NCBI GenBank assembly: GCA_902790905.1
Contig: CADATO010000006.1
Location: 1 to 64,000, forward strand
Reading direction: 5' to 3'
Length of the DNA: 64,000 bases
From: an uncultured Eubacteriales bacterium
GTDB lineage: Bacteria; Bacillota; Clostridia; Peptostreptococcales; Anaerovoracaceae
Shown: positions 1 to 8,604 of the stretch, piece after piece
Position numbering within the stretch: position 1 is the stretch's first letter
Layout of the letters: the number at the start of each line of letters is the position of its first letter
Translations under genes and position numbers: made by a program
Notes under the pieces: model-generated
The model's database searches: none
Told to the model about the DNA's origin: nothing
The model's input: the letters and a program-made list of their open reading frames with translations, nothing else

Positions 1-120
1 GCTGTAAATGTTGAAATTCCAACGATTTATCCGGTTGTTAATGAGAAAAGCCCCGGCTTGGCGGATCGCCAAGTCCAGGACTTTGTCTACAGTCTGAAGG
101 ACCGCAAGGTCCTTTTTTAG
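1..120 (+). other. Left edge: open frame running into a terminator, possible 3' end of an upstream gene
   Basis: Frame 1 is open from the first base to a TAG at 118-120 (39 codons, ending DRKVLF), while the other two plus frames have early stops. The same DNA folds into hairpins and ends in the terminator at 97-118, so the open frame may be accidental and the real upstream gene may end outside the window. No family is recognisable from so short a tail. Confidence 0.25.
97..118 (+). terminator. Rho-independent terminator, plus strand
   Basis: Stem AAGGACC / GGTCCTT with a GCAA tetraloop, followed by a T run. It closes an unseen plus-strand transcription unit entering from the left and touches the stop codon of the convergent minus-strand transporter gene. 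Confidence 0.85.
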
Positions 121-1490
121 TCTTTCATAAGAAGCTGCTGCCTGATCTGGTGGTAGACATCCCGCGTGATTGGATACTTGTAGATCGCGATGCTGGAAAG
201 GACCAGCATCAGTGCCGGCGCAAGTGTCGCGCAGTGATGGATCCAGGTGAGGGCGAGTTCGCTCTGCACGGCGGCTGTGCCGTCAAAGCCCGCGAGCTGC
301 AGGATGAACCCGAGCAGCAGAGATCCGGTGCCGGCGGCAATGCTCTCCACAAGGCCCTGGAAGGAGACGATGGTGCCGGCGCGTTCTTTGCCGCTTTGAA
401 GCTTGTCGTAGTCGCAGACGTCGTAGTAGATCGAGGGCATGATCGCCCAGTAGGTGCCAGTCGCATCGGCTGCGAGGAACGTGAAGAAGATCACCGCGGG
501 CGCAGAAGCGGAGGCGATGAGACGGCTCACGATAAAACCGCAGACAGCGAACAGATTGAACAGGATGATGGTCGGCCGTTTGTCGAGCCTTGCGGACAGC
601 TGCCCCTGCGGCAGCAGCAGGAACATCCTGAAGCAGGTCATCAGCAGCAGGCAGAGCGACACAGTGGATGCGGAGAAAGACAGACAGTAGGTCAGGTAGT
701 AGACGATATCTGCCGTGACCAGCGTATATGCGATAAGGCTGGTGACGCTCGCAAGGATCAGCCAGCGGACCGGCGGGAGTTTGGCGACGCTCAGGTATTC
801 ACCAAAGAGGCTGCTGAGATGGAATGGCTCTTTCTGCGAACGGTCCGGCCTGCTGACAGGCGGGTCCTTTTCTTTGGATGCGGCAAATGTGATGAGCAGC
901 GATGCAGCTGCGACGACCCCGATGAGCGCGCCGACGCTGGTCCAGGCAGGACCTTGTCCAAAACCGCGGGCAATAAGAAAGGCCGAAAGCGCCGCAGGGG
1001 CGCCGAGGCTGATCAGGTTGCCGAAACTGTTGAACATGGAGGCGAACAGGCGCAGCCGGGTTCTGTCATCGTAGTTGGTCGTGTACGCCGCACCGAGTGC
1101 ATTATAGGGGACAAAGAATCCGGTATAGACAAACCAGAACAGGAGCAGGAAGATGCCGTAATACAGGACCTTGGCAGTCCCGTGCAGCGGCACATCCGTA
1201 AAGAGCAGTGTGACAACGGCGCCAAGCGGCAGCGCAAAGACCAGCAGAGCGGGCCGCCGTCTGCCGTACTTTGTATAGACCTGGTCCGAAGCGTAGCCGA
1301 TGATCGGATTGGACACGGCGCTGAAGACAGAGCCGAGCGCGGAGATGACACCGGCGCTTGCGGGCGTGATCCCGGCGACCGTGGTCAGAAAGAACATTAA
1401 AAAAGACCCTACGAAAACATACGTGATCGAATCGCCCATAGAGGCTATGCCGTATCCCAGATGTTCCCGCAGTGTCAGTCGTTTTTCCAT
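117..1490 (-). CDS. GPH-family (MelB/XynP-like) sugar:cation symporter
   Basis: A 457-residue polytopic membrane protein with about 12 hydrophobic segments, of the glycoside-pentoside-hexuronide:cation symporter group of the major facilitator superfamily. The N-terminus (YGIASMGDSITY), the loop DQVYTKYGRRRPAL after helix 2 and the later FVPYNALG are typical of this group; family members import sugars or glycosides with Na+ or H+. The substrate cannot be read here. I start at the ATG at 1490 (MEKRLTLREH); a TTG 36 bases upstream adds an unlikely Pro/Arg-rich leader. It is the last gene of the metH-HAD-transporter group, 48 bases after the HAD gene. Confidence 0.8.
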   Translation of the reverse strand: MEKRLTLREHLGYGIASMGDSITYVFVGSFLMFFLTTVAGITPASAGVISALGSVFSAVSNPIIGYASDQVYTKYGRRRPALLVFALPLGAVVTLLFTDVPLHGTAKVLYYGIFLLLFWFVYTGFFVPYNALGAAYTTNYDDRTRLRLFASMFNSFGNLISLGAPAALSAFLIARGFGQGPAWTSVGALIGVVAAASLLITFAASKEKDPPVSRPDRSQKEPFHLSSLFGEYLSVAKLPPVRWLILASVTSLIAYTLVTADIVYYLTYCLSFSASTVSLCLLLMTCFRMFLLLPQGQLSARLDKRPTIILFNLFAVCGFIVSRLIASASAPAVIFFTFLAADATGTYWAIMPSIYYDVCDYDKLQSGKERAGTIVSFQGLVESIAAGTGSLLLGFILQLAGFDGTAAVQSELALTWIHHCATLAPALMLVLSSIAIYKYPITRDVYHQIRQQLLMKD

Positions 1491-1538
1491 GCGCCTATTG
1501 TATCGCGGCGGTCGAGGTTCCGTCAATGGGGACGCAGA

Positions 1539-2114
1539 CTATTCGTGCGTGCAGTTGATCACTAGGCACCCGGCGACGGTCGCCGCGGCGATCGCAAAAT
1601 CCGAGTCCTCGTACACGATCATCTCTTCCGGCTTGACGCCTGCTCTTATGGCAACTTCTGCAAAGGCCATCGGGCTGACTTTGTTGTAGCCGATCTCAGG
1701 CGTCGTGTAGATGGCCTCAAACCAGTCCAGCACACCGATGCGCGCGAGCGCCAGCTCGAGCAGCGGGGCATCCGTCGAAGAGAAGGCGACGATACGCTCG
1801 CCGGCTTCGTGCAGCCCGCGGAGGGTGTCCAGCGTGTCCGGGAAGGGCTGGAGGACTTCCGCATACTGTGATGTCAGATAATCGGTCATCTCCCGGTAGA
1901 CTTCCTCCGGGGTCATGTCCGGCAGATAGGTCTCGCTGATCCAGGCAGCGCCCTGTTCGCTGGTGATGGGGTCGATCTTCTTAAAGATCTTCTCGGCTTC
2001 CTCGCTGCCGGCTTCGATATGAATGCCGTGTTTTCCGAGCAGCTCCAGCGAGAGGCGATTCCACATGGGCATACTGTCGAGAAGGGTTCCGTCGATGTCA
2101 AATACGTGCAGCAT
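1539..2114 (-). CDS. HAD-superfamily hydrolase (beta-phosphoglucomutase-like phosphatase)
   Basis: A 191-residue protein with the HAD catalytic motif DIDGT at residues 6-10 (Asp nucleophile and general acid), the Ser of motif II in FSSTDAP, the motif III Lys in GYNKVSP and the metal-binding motif IV in VYEDSDFAI. A helical cap lies between motifs I and II, as in subfamily IA. These enzymes remove phosphate from small sugar or nucleotide phosphates in the cytoplasm; the substrate is unknown. It starts only 3 bases after the metH stop with a good AGGAGA site, so it is translated from the metH transcript. Confidence 0.8.
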   Translation of the reverse strand: MLHVFDIDGTLLDSMPMWNRLSLELLGKHGIHIEAGSEEAEKIFKKIDPITSEQGAAWISETYLPDMTPEEVYREMTDYLTSQYAEVLQPFPDTLDTLRGLHEAGERIVAFSSTDAPLLELALARIGVLDWFEAIYTTPEIGYNKVSPMAFAEVAIRAGVKPEEMIVYEDSDFAIAAATVAGCLVINCTHE

Positions 2115-2117
2115 AGA

Positions 2118-4571
2118 TTATCTCCTGATTGATTCAAATACCTGGTCTGCAAAGTGTACAGTGGCCATGGCGTCTTTGGCGTATTGGTCCGCGCCGATGC
2201 GGCAGGCGTATTCCTCGTTGAGAACCGCGCCGCCAACGACGACGAGGGCATCTTTTTTCTGTTCGCGCAGCAGTCGGATGGTGTCCTCCATGCTGCCTAC
2301 GGTGGTGGTCATGAGGGCGCTCAGACCGACGACCTTGATGTCATCCTTAAGCGCCGCGTCGACGATCACCTGCGGATCGACATCTTTGCCGAGATCGATG
2401 ACCTGGTAGCCGTAGTTTTCGAGCAGCACTTTGACGATGTTCTTGCCGATGTCGTGGATATCTCCCTTGACCGTGGCGAGGATGACCTTTTCTTTCTGCT
2501 CCTGCACCAGATCCTGCATCGACTCGTTGATTACGGCGAAAGCGGCTTTGGCGGCTTCCGCGCCCATCAGCAGCTGCGGCAGGAAGAGGCTGCCGTCCTC
2601 AAAACCTTTCCCGACTTCATCGAGCGCCGGGATGAGGATGTCGTTGACGACCGTCATCGGCGGAACGCCTTCGTCGAGTGCCTCTTTCGTTTTCTCGGCG
2701 GCGAGTTTTTCGATGCCGCGGACGATGCAGGCGTACAGGGTGAGGTCGCCGGGGGTGGCTGCTTTTGATGCGGGGCCGGGGGTCGTTTCGGCAGCCGGTT
2801 TGGTACCGGCTGCACCGGTGGTGTCCGCCGAAGCGACAGCGGCCGATGCGGGCAGCGATTCAGCGAGCGCGATATAGTCAAGACAGTTCGGGTCCTGATT
2901 GGTCAGCGCCAGATATGTATGATAGGCCAGGCGGATGTGCGGGTCAAGGACATTGACGATGCCCAGCGACAGACCGTTCTGCATGGCCAGCGACAGGAAC
3001 TGCGCGTTCAGATGATCGCGGCAAGGCAGCCCGAACGAGACGTTACTTACACCGAGCACGCTGCGGCCGCCCAGTTCGTCCCGGATGCGGCGGATCGTCT
3101 CCAGGGTGACAAGGCCGTTGCGGCCGCCCGTGGAGATGGTCAGCGCCAGCGGGTCGAGGACGATATCTTTTTTATCGATGCCGTAAGAGGCGGCTGTGTC
3201 GTAGATCTTCTTTGCGATGGCGATGCGCCCGTCCGCCGTATTGGGGATGCCGTTTTCATCGAGCAGCAGGCCGATGATGACGCCGCCGTATTTTTTCACG
3301 AGCGGGAACAGCTTTTCCATCTTTTCCTGTTCGCCTGTGACCGAATTGAGCAGGGGTTTGCCATTATAGATCCGCATGCCGCGTTCCATGGCATCTGCAT
3401 CGCTGGTGTCCAGGCACAGGGGCAGCGCCGTGGTAGCCTGGAGTCTGGCAACAAGGCCAGCCAGGATGGCAGGCTCGTCGATATCGGGCACGCCGACGTT
3501 GACATCGAGGATCGCTGCATCGGTATCCTCCTGCCGGAGCCCTTCTGCGAGCAGGGTGTCCAGTTCTCCTTTCTCAAGGGAGGCGCGCATCTTCTTCCCG
3601 ATGCTGGGATTGATGCGTTCGCCGATCAGGAGCGGCTTTTCGCCGATCACAACGGCGCGGGAGAAGGAGGACACGATGGTCCGCTCTTTGCGCAGCGGCG
3701 CCTTGAACGGGATCTCTTTGCAGACCTCGATGGTCTTGCGAATGTGCTCCGGGCCGGTGCCGCAGCAGCCGCCGGCGCCTGCGATGCCGAGGGCGGCGAG
3801 CTGTTTCATATAGCCTGCGAACTGGTCCGCATCGATGTCGTAACTGGTCACGCCGTTCTCGCTGCGCGGCAGGCCCGCATTCGGATTGGCGATGATGGGG
3901 AGTGAACTCGCAGCCACCAGTCTGGTCACGACTGGGATCATCTGTTTCGGGCCGAGGCTGCAGTTGACGCCGAGCGCATCGACGCCCAGCCCCTCCAGCA
4001 TAGCCACCATGGACTCTGGGGTACCGCCGGTGAGCATCTTGCCGTGTTCGTCAAAGACCATCGTCACAAAGACGGGGAGGTCTGTGTTTTCTTTGGCGCC
4101 CAGGACGGCGGCTTTGGTCTCGTAGCTGTCGGACATGGTTTCGATCAGCACGAGGTCTGCGCCGGCCTGTTGCCCGAGGCGTGCAACTTCACCGTACACG
4201 GAGACGGCTTCTTCAAAAGGAAGATCTCCCATCGGCTCCAGCAGTTTGCCGGTGGGACCCATGTCGATGGTGATGAAGGCATCTTCACGGCCCGTGCGGC
4301 GGCGCGCCTCTTTGGCGTGCTGCACCGCGGCGGTGACGATCTCTTCGAGGTTGTCCGGATATTTCAGGCGGTTTGCACCGAAGGTATTGGCGTTGATGAC
4401 GTCGCTGCCAGCCTCAAGATAGCCTGCATGCAGGGCAACGATCTCTTCGGGATGCGAGAGGTTCCAGGTCTCGGGCAGTTCACCCGGCTTGAGGCCTCTT
4501 GCCTGCAGAATGCTGCCGGTGCCGCCGTCGAAGTAGAGTCTGCGTTTTCTTATCTCAGTGCGGATATCCAT
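2118..4571 (-). CDS. metH: Cobalamin-dependent methionine synthase, short form without activation domain
   Basis: Transfers the methyl group of methyltetrahydrofolate to homocysteine through protein-bound cobalamin. Domains in order: homocysteine-binding barrel (about 1-290) with the zinc Cys pair in GGCCGTG near residue 268 and Cys in VNCSLGP; pterin-binding barrel (about 310-570) beginning LIGERINPSIGKK; a Pro/Ala/Thr-rich linker (about 580-610); the B12 cap helix bundle; and the Rossmann B12 domain with DIHDIGKN near residue 703, whose His is the axial cobalt ligand. At 817 residues it ends after the B12 domain, so the C-terminal SAM-dependent reactivation domain of the E. coli enzyme (about 1230 residues) is missing; this is common in Firmicutes, which use separate reactivation factors. 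No S-box is visible upstream. Ribosome site AAAGAGA precedes the ATG. Confidence 0.92.
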   Translation of the reverse strand: MDIRTEIRKRRLYFDGGTGSILQARGLKPGELPETWNLSHPEEIVALHAGYLEAGSDVINANTFGANRLKYPDNLEEIVTAAVQHAKEARRRTGREDAFITIDMGPTGKLLEPMGDLPFEEAVSVYGEVARLGQQAGADLVLIETMSDSYETKAAVLGAKENTDLPVFVTMVFDEHGKMLTGGTPESMVAMLEGLGVDALGVNCSLGPKQMIPVVTRLVAASSLPIIANPNAGLPRSENGVTSYDIDADQFAGYMKQLAALGIAGAGGCCGTGPEHIRKTIEVCKEIPFKAPLRKERTIVSSFSRAVVIGEKPLLIGERINPSIGKKMRASLEKGELDTLLAEGLRQEDTDAAILDVNVGVPDIDEPAILAGLVARLQATTALPLCLDTSDADAMERGMRIYNGKPLLNSVTGEQEKMEKLFPLVKKYGGVIIGLLLDENGIPNTADGRIAIAKKIYDTAASYGIDKKDIVLDPLALTISTGGRNGLVTLETIRRIRDELGGRSVLGVSNVSFGLPCRDHLNAQFLSLAMQNGLSLGIVNVLDPHIRLAYHTYLALTNQDPNCLDYIALAESLPASAAVASADTTGAAGTKPAAETTPGPASKAATPGDLTLYACIVRGIEKLAAEKTKEALDEGVPPMTVVNDILIPALDEVGKGFEDGSLFLPQLLMGAEAAKAAFAVINESMQDLVQEQKEKVILATVKGDIHDIGKNIVKVLLENYGYQVIDLGKDVDPQVIVDAALKDDIKVVGLSALMTTTVGSMEDTIRLLREQKKDALVVVGGAVLNEEYACRIGADQYAKDAMATVHFADQVFESIRR

Positions 4572-4686
4572 GGGATTCTCTTTCTTTTTCAGATAAGGGT
4601 TCGGGTTGCTCTTCCAGTGCCGGTTTCAGTCAGTAACAGTTTAGCATAGTGTTTTGCCGTCGTGCAAAAAAACTCCGGAGGTCACA

Positions 4687-4962
4687 GTGCTGCAGGGGGC
4701 GGGATTGGAGCGTGTGGCTGCAACGATGCTGCCGCTGATCCTGTGCCTGGTCCTGATGATTCTGCTGCATCCGTATTGCCCGCTCGTGCTGAACAATGCG
4801 GGATTTGGTTATTTCATTGTCGCGCTGATCCATGCCGAAAGCGCTGCGGAGAACGTCCTGCCGTATCTGGGCTCCCATCTGGCAGGACAGGTTATCGTGG
4901 TCGGCGGGGCGTTGCTTGCCGTACGGGCATGTACTGCACGGCGATGCGGTTCTCGGGAGTAG
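4687..4962 (+). CDS. Possible small membrane protein
   Basis: A 91-codon frame starting with GTG four bases after a consensus GGAGGT. It has two hydrophobic stretches (around residues 10-45 and 70-85) and no family I recognise. It lies in the gap upstream of metH, on the opposite strand, and its last 70 bases overlap the 3' end of the DUF6688 gene, which argues for caution. The ribosome site and hydrophobic pattern support it; the overlap and lack of relatives known to me count against it. Confidence 0.3.
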   Translation: MLQGAGLERVAATMLPLILCLVLMILLHPYCPLVLNNAGFGYFIVALIHAESAAENVLPYLGSHLAGQVIVVGGALLAVRACTARRCGSRE

Positions 4963-6286
4963 CATCAAACAGGTACAGCACAAGAAGGAACATCCATTCC
5001 AGTGGTTTCATGAGCAGCCAGACAAAGTCGGCTGCTTTTTTTGTGCGGATCAGCCGGGACAGGGGGAAGCCGTATGTATCGTAGAATCGCCTCAGCCGCC
5101 GGTGCATCCGCGGGGTGCGCTCCATCAGCAGGTCTTCAAAGGCATTGGCGATGCAGAGCTGCCGGTTGACCACGACCCTGTGCCCGTGCCGTTCGCCGTA
5201 CCGCATCGGGCGGACGATCTTCCGGTGTCCGCCGGCGGCAACTGTGCAGAGATAGTGTTCATCGTAGAATGCATTCTGCGGGGGGATCTTTTGTGATAGT
5301 CCCCAGTCGGCGGTCTCCGTCCAGGCGCGCACGAGTCTGTCCGGATACTGGCCGAACAGGGCGAGCAGAGCCAGCAGGATGCCGAGGAGCGGCACCATCA
5401 GGAGCAGTCCGCCAAGCGGCCAGTGCCGGCTGTTCGTCAGCCAGCTGTCAAGGTGTGCAATCAGGCGCCACCGCGGGGCGGCAAAGGGAAGCGGACGACC
5501 GTTGGCAATCTGCCGCACGGCCAGCTCTTCGTCAAGCGGGACGAAGCCGTCCCAGCTGCCGCGTTCATTCCATTCGTGGATCTTGTTTCGGATGAGCCCG
5601 ATCACGAGGAGGATATAGTCGCAGGGAAGCAGGCACAGGAAAAGATCCGCATGGCTGGCGTAGTCATGCTGCCCGATACCGAGCACCGGCAGGCCGATCT
5701 GGAGGCACCAGAAAACAGCCGGAATGACGCCGAGGTACATGGCGGCGATGGAGAGTGCAGTGACAAGCGGCGGCAGACGGTCGATCCGGACTGCGGACAG
5801 GACGATATAGCCGGCAAGCCCGAGAACAGCCAGCGCGATGATCAGGCCGAGGCCGCCGGTCCAGACAGGCTGGTGACGCTCGGCGTTGTAGAGCTGCTCA
5901 TTCCACATGGCATTCGGCATGACATTCGAGAACATCATATATAGGAAGCTGTACAGGATACCGATGGTGATCGTCAGAATGGCGAAGATACGGAATGTGC
6001 GGCGGCTTGCAGGCGTTTGCTTTTTGAAGACACCTATAAAGTCGATGATGCTCACCACGATAGGGAAGAGGAGCATCCCGCCGACGAAGACTGCCCCGGC
6101 GAGCAGCGCGCTGAGCAGGTCACGCAGCAGATACGCAGTGGAATCCCCGTATTCGATCGTTGTCAGGATGGCGGCGATGACGGACAGGATGGCTCCGATC
6201 GCCGGGCATCCGAGCAGGACGGTGGCGACAGGATGGCGCAGAAAGAGAGCGCGCTGTGCGGGCGCGGGTGGTGTGCTGTGCTTCAT
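4892..6286 (-). CDS. DUF6688-type polytopic membrane protein
   Basis: A 464-residue integral membrane protein with about eight hydrophobic helices in the first 330 residues, then a soluble stretch (HYLCTVAAGGHRKIVRP, RYGERHGHRVVVNRQL, IANAFEDLL) and a last membrane hairpin (MKPLEWMFLLVLYLFD) followed by ENRIAVQY. That C-terminal pattern matches what I recall of the uncharacterised DUF6688 family of Firmicutes. The function is unknown. Start at ATG 6286, six to seven bases after AAGGAGAT. It follows the XRE/DUF2975 pair with a gap of only 17 bases and may be in the same operon. Confidence 0.65.
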   Translation of the reverse strand: MKHSTPPAPAQRALFLRHPVATVLLGCPAIGAILSVIAAILTTIEYGDSTAYLLRDLLSALLAGAVFVGGMLLFPIVVSIIDFIGVFKKQTPASRRTFRIFAILTITIGILYSFLYMMFSNVMPNAMWNEQLYNAERHQPVWTGGLGLIIALAVLGLAGYIVLSAVRIDRLPPLVTALSIAAMYLGVIPAVFWCLQIGLPVLGIGQHDYASHADLFLCLLPCDYILLVIGLIRNKIHEWNERGSWDGFVPLDEELAVRQIANGRPLPFAAPRWRLIAHLDSWLTNSRHWPLGGLLLMVPLLGILLALLALFGQYPDRLVRAWTETADWGLSQKIPPQNAFYDEHYLCTVAAGGHRKIVRPMRYGERHGHRVVVNRQLCIANAFEDLLMERTPRMHRRLRRFYDTYGFPLSRLIRTKKAADFVWLLMKPLEWMFLLVLYLFDATPENRIAVQYMPVRQATPRRPR

Positions 6287-6303
6287 GACAGATCTCCTTG
6301 CGG

Positions 6304-6558
6304 TCAGGCCTGTTCTGCAGCGGCGGCTTCTTCGTTACCGGGTTCATCCGGTGCCGGTCTGTACTCGAGCAGATCGCCCGGCTGGCACTCCAGCACTTCG
6401 CAGAGCTTCATCAGGGTGGATACCTTGATGGCTTTGGCCTTGCCTGTCTTGAGAATGGACATGTTGGCGATGGTGATGCCGACTCTGTCGGCGAGCTCTG
6501 TCAGGCTCATCTTGCGGCGCGCCAGCATGACATCGATGTTGAAAATGATCTCTCCCAT
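6304..6558 (-). CDS. XRE-family (YozG-like) helix-turn-helix regulator
   Basis: An 84-residue DNA-binding protein: residues 1-68 form a Cro/CI-type HTH (SLTELADRVGITIANMSILK is the recognition region), followed by an acidic Ala/Glu tail. Small XRE proteins of this kind are typically encoded next to a DUF2975 membrane protein, exactly as here (10 bases apart). A role in local autoregulation of the operon is inferred. Ribosome site AGGAGGT precedes the ATG. Confidence 0.85.
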   Translation of the reverse strand: MGEIIFNIDVMLARRKMSLTELADRVGITIANMSILKTGKAKAIKVSTLMKLCEVLECQPGDLLEYRPAPDEPGNEEAAAAEQA

Positions 6559-6568
6559 GGCGCACCTC

Positions 6569-7102
6569 CTAGATCGTCAGATCGCTGTCTTCCTGCAGCT
6601 CGGCGGCACGCCCGACAAGGTGCGAGAGCGCCATGGCAGCCGCGACAAAAGCGGCGCCTGCAATGCAGATGAACAGGGCGACCAGTACGATGCCGGAGTG
6701 GGACATGTTCAGCAGCACCATCACGACATTCGCCGCAAAGAAGAAGACGACGTCCGCCAGGGCGAGCTGCCCGATGCGCCGGACGCGGCGCGCGTTATCG
6801 TGGGTGAACGGGTGCTCCTGCCCGATGTCCCTGGCAATCTGCCAGGCGAAGATCATCGCGGCATAGCAGGGAATCGCCGTGCACCAGAGGATGGCGAGCC
6901 ACGGGATATAGCAGTATGCGAACTCGGGATACGCATCCGCCATGGCGCCGCCTTCCGCCGGGATCATGATGAAATACAGCACGGTGCCGAGGATCGTCAG
7001 CAGGGCGACGGCGATGCGCAGCCACTTCGCGAGCCGCGGGTAGGGAATGTGCCGGTACCGGGAATCGCCGTACATTGCGTCGGTATATAAAGAATCGCTC
7101 AT
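6569..7102 (-). CDS. DUF2975 membrane protein paired with XRE regulator
   Basis: A 177-residue protein with four predicted membrane helices (around 35-55, 75-95, 120-145, 150-170) and the family-like segment FAWQIARDIGQEHPFTHDNARRVRRIG, typical of DUF2975. Members of this pair are thought to form a membrane sensor with the adjacent HTH protein; the signal is unknown. I start at ATG 7102 (MSDSLY), seven bases after AAAGGAGGT; a longer frame reaches upstream but would translate through the promoter. First gene of the operon. Confidence 0.8.
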   Translation of the reverse strand: MSDSLYTDAMYGDSRYRHIPYPRLAKWLRIAVALLTILGTVLYFIMIPAEGGAMADAYPEFAYCYIPWLAILWCTAIPCYAAMIFAWQIARDIGQEHPFTHDNARRVRRIGQLALADVVFFFAANVVMVLLNMSHSGIVLVALFICIAGAAFVAAAMALSHLVGRAAELQEDSDLTI

Positions 7103-7148
7103 GCGGATACCTCCTTTTCGCGCAGGACCAGTTCCTGCTTTCAGGGGC

Positions 7149-7202
7149 ATCATAGCACGAGCGATATCGTAATTCAAGTATTTTTTATCGTAAAACGATA
7201 AA
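7149..7202 (-). promoter_or_regulatory. Promoter and operator-like palindrome of the DUF2975/XRE operon
   Basis: On the minus strand TTGAAT (7172-7177), a 17-base spacer and TATGAT (7149-7154) form a near-consensus sigma-A promoter. Just upstream, 7184-7202 is a perfect inverted repeat TTTATCGT-TTT-ACGATAAA, and the spacer itself contains ACGATATCGCTCGT, repeating the ACGATA/TATCGT core. This is a plausible binding site for the XRE protein of the same operon. Confidence 0.75.
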
Positions 7203-7225
7203 TTTTGTTTCAACTAAGCGATTCC

Positions 7226-7708
7226 TTACAGACCGAGCGAATCCACCCAGGTCTTCATGCCGGCTGCCGACGGTCTGCCGCGGAACACCTGGCCTTCCTT
7301 GATGACCGTGTCACGGGCGACGCTGTTTTTGAGGCCTTCCACCGCTTTGCCAAAACCGCTGCCGCCGGAGGTGGCGAACAGGATGATGGTCTTGCCGCTG
7401 AAGTCATACGCCTCGAGGAACGAATTGATGATCGTCGGGGCGACGTACCACCAGATCGGGAAGCCGACGAAGATGACGTCCGCATCTGCGACCGGGGCAT
7501 CGGTATCCGCCAGCGCCGGGCGAGAGGACTTGTCGTTCATCTCGAGCGAGCTGCGGGACTGTCTGTCCATGTAGTTGAGGTCTGCGCTGGTGTAGGGAAC
7601 TTCCGGACGGATCTCATAGAGGTCTGCGTCGGCTGCCTCTGCCAGGGCCTTGGCTGCACCGGCGGTCGTGCCGGTGGGGGAAAAGTATGCAACAAGTTTC
7701 TTACTCAT
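7226..7708 (-). CDS. Flavodoxin-family protein
   Basis: A 160-residue flavodoxin fold protein. The N-terminal SPTGTTAGAAK after the first beta strand is the FMN phosphate-binding loop; FVGFPIWWYVAP and FATSGGSGFGK line the isoalloxazine site. It belongs to the Flavodoxin_4 type often found with stress or aromatic-degradation genes and may carry electrons to, or act as, an NAD(P)H-dependent quinone or disulfide reductant. It is the last gene of the four-gene minus-strand operon that starts at 8931. Confidence 0.8.
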   Translation of the reverse strand: MSKKLVAYFSPTGTTAGAAKALAEAADADLYEIRPEVPYTSADLNYMDRQSRSSLEMNDKSSRPALADTDAPVADADVIFVGFPIWWYVAPTIINSFLEAYDFSGKTIILFATSGGSGFGKAVEGLKNSVARDTVIKEGQVFRGRPSAAGMKTWVDSLGL

Positions 7709-7753
7709 CTTTAATACCTTCTTTCTTTCATGAACGGAACTATAGGTCAGCTC

Positions 7754-8188
7754 CTACAGTGCATTATAGTCTTCTTCGGAGACGGCTTCCAGCCATTCCG
7801 CGGACGTATTCTCACCGGGGACCTCGACAGCGATGTGGGAGAACCAGCTGTCCTTCTTCGCACCGTGCCAGTGCTTGACATTGGCGGGAATGGTGATCAC
7901 GGTGCCAGGTGTGAGGCTCACAGCTTCTTTGCCTTCTTCCTGGTACCAGCCTTCGCCGGCCGTGCAGATCAGCAGCTGTCCGCCGCCCTTGTCCGCGTGG
8001 TGGATGTGCCAGTGGTTTCTCGCACCAGGCTCAAAGGTCACGTTCGCGAGGAATACCGGGCATGCGCCGGGCTCCGTCAGCGGGTTGAGGTAGCTCTGGC
8101 CGTCAAAATACTGCGCATAGGCATCGTTCGGATTGCCAATGCCGAATACATTGGTGGTATCGAATTCTTCTTTGTTCATGTATTTCAT
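7754..8188 (-). CDS. Cupin-domain protein
   Basis: A 144-residue single-domain cupin. The metal-binding motif is readable: NHWHIHHADKGGGQLL (three His and a Gln) and the second motif PANVKHWHGA supplies the last His. Such cupins often sit next to carboxymuconolactone decarboxylase-like genes, as here. The substrate is unknown; small enzymes of this type bind Mn, Fe or Zn in the cytoplasm. Confidence 0.82.
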   Translation of the reverse strand: MKYMNKEEFDTTNVFGIGNPNDAYAQYFDGQSYLNPLTEPGACPVFLANVTFEPGARNHWHIHHADKGGGQLLICTAGEGWYQEEGKEAVSLTPGTVITIPANVKHWHGAKKDSWFSHIAVEVPGENTSAEWLEAVSEEDYNAL

Positions 8189-8247
8189 GTTGCAATTCCT
8201 CCTATATGATTACAATGCTGCGTTGCTGCGGGGAAGTGCGTTTCCGC

Positions 8248-8601
8248 CTACGCTGCTTCCACTGTCAGCGTGACCCGCTCCGGCATCTTCTTTACGAGCT
8301 CCAGGTCCTGCGGCTCGATATGCCCGATGATCATCATATCTTTGTACTTTGCCGAGACTTCCTCGCCGCCGTACAGCAGCGAGAACCAGCCGCCGCCCAG
8401 ACTGATGTCGCCGTTCTTCCATCCGGTCTGCAGTTCGGTCGGGTCAAAGACGCCGTTGGCTGCGCTGCAGCAGTAGTCCATGCCGTAATCGCTCCCGCTG
8501 CACGTGAACGGCAGTCTTTTTTCGAAGTCCCTGGCAGCCACGGTGTCGTTGAGCTGTGCCCGGATGCGGACGCTGCCGTCGGTGATGATAATGTTCTTCA
8601 T
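8248..8601 (-). CDS. Cyclophilin-like fold protein
   Basis: A 117-residue protein resembling the Cyclophil_like2 family: an N-terminal strand (IRAQLNDTVAARDFEKRLPF), a central GWKNGDISLGGGWFSLLYGG segment and a C-terminal HIEPQDLELVKKMP. This family lacks the classic peptidyl-prolyl isomerase active site and its role is unknown. It lies 3 bases downstream of the CMD gene, indicating tight co-translation. Confidence 0.7.
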   Translation of the reverse strand: MKNIIITDGSVRIRAQLNDTVAARDFEKRLPFTCSGSDYGMDYCCSAANGVFDPTELQTGWKNGDISLGGGWFSLLYGGEEVSAKYKDMMIIGHIEPQDLELVKKMPERVTLTVEAA

Positions 8602-8604
8602 AGG

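Noticed and set aside
4572-4690. SAM or cobalamin riboswitch upstream of metH
   Set aside because: None of the S-box or B12-box core words are present in the metH upstream region.
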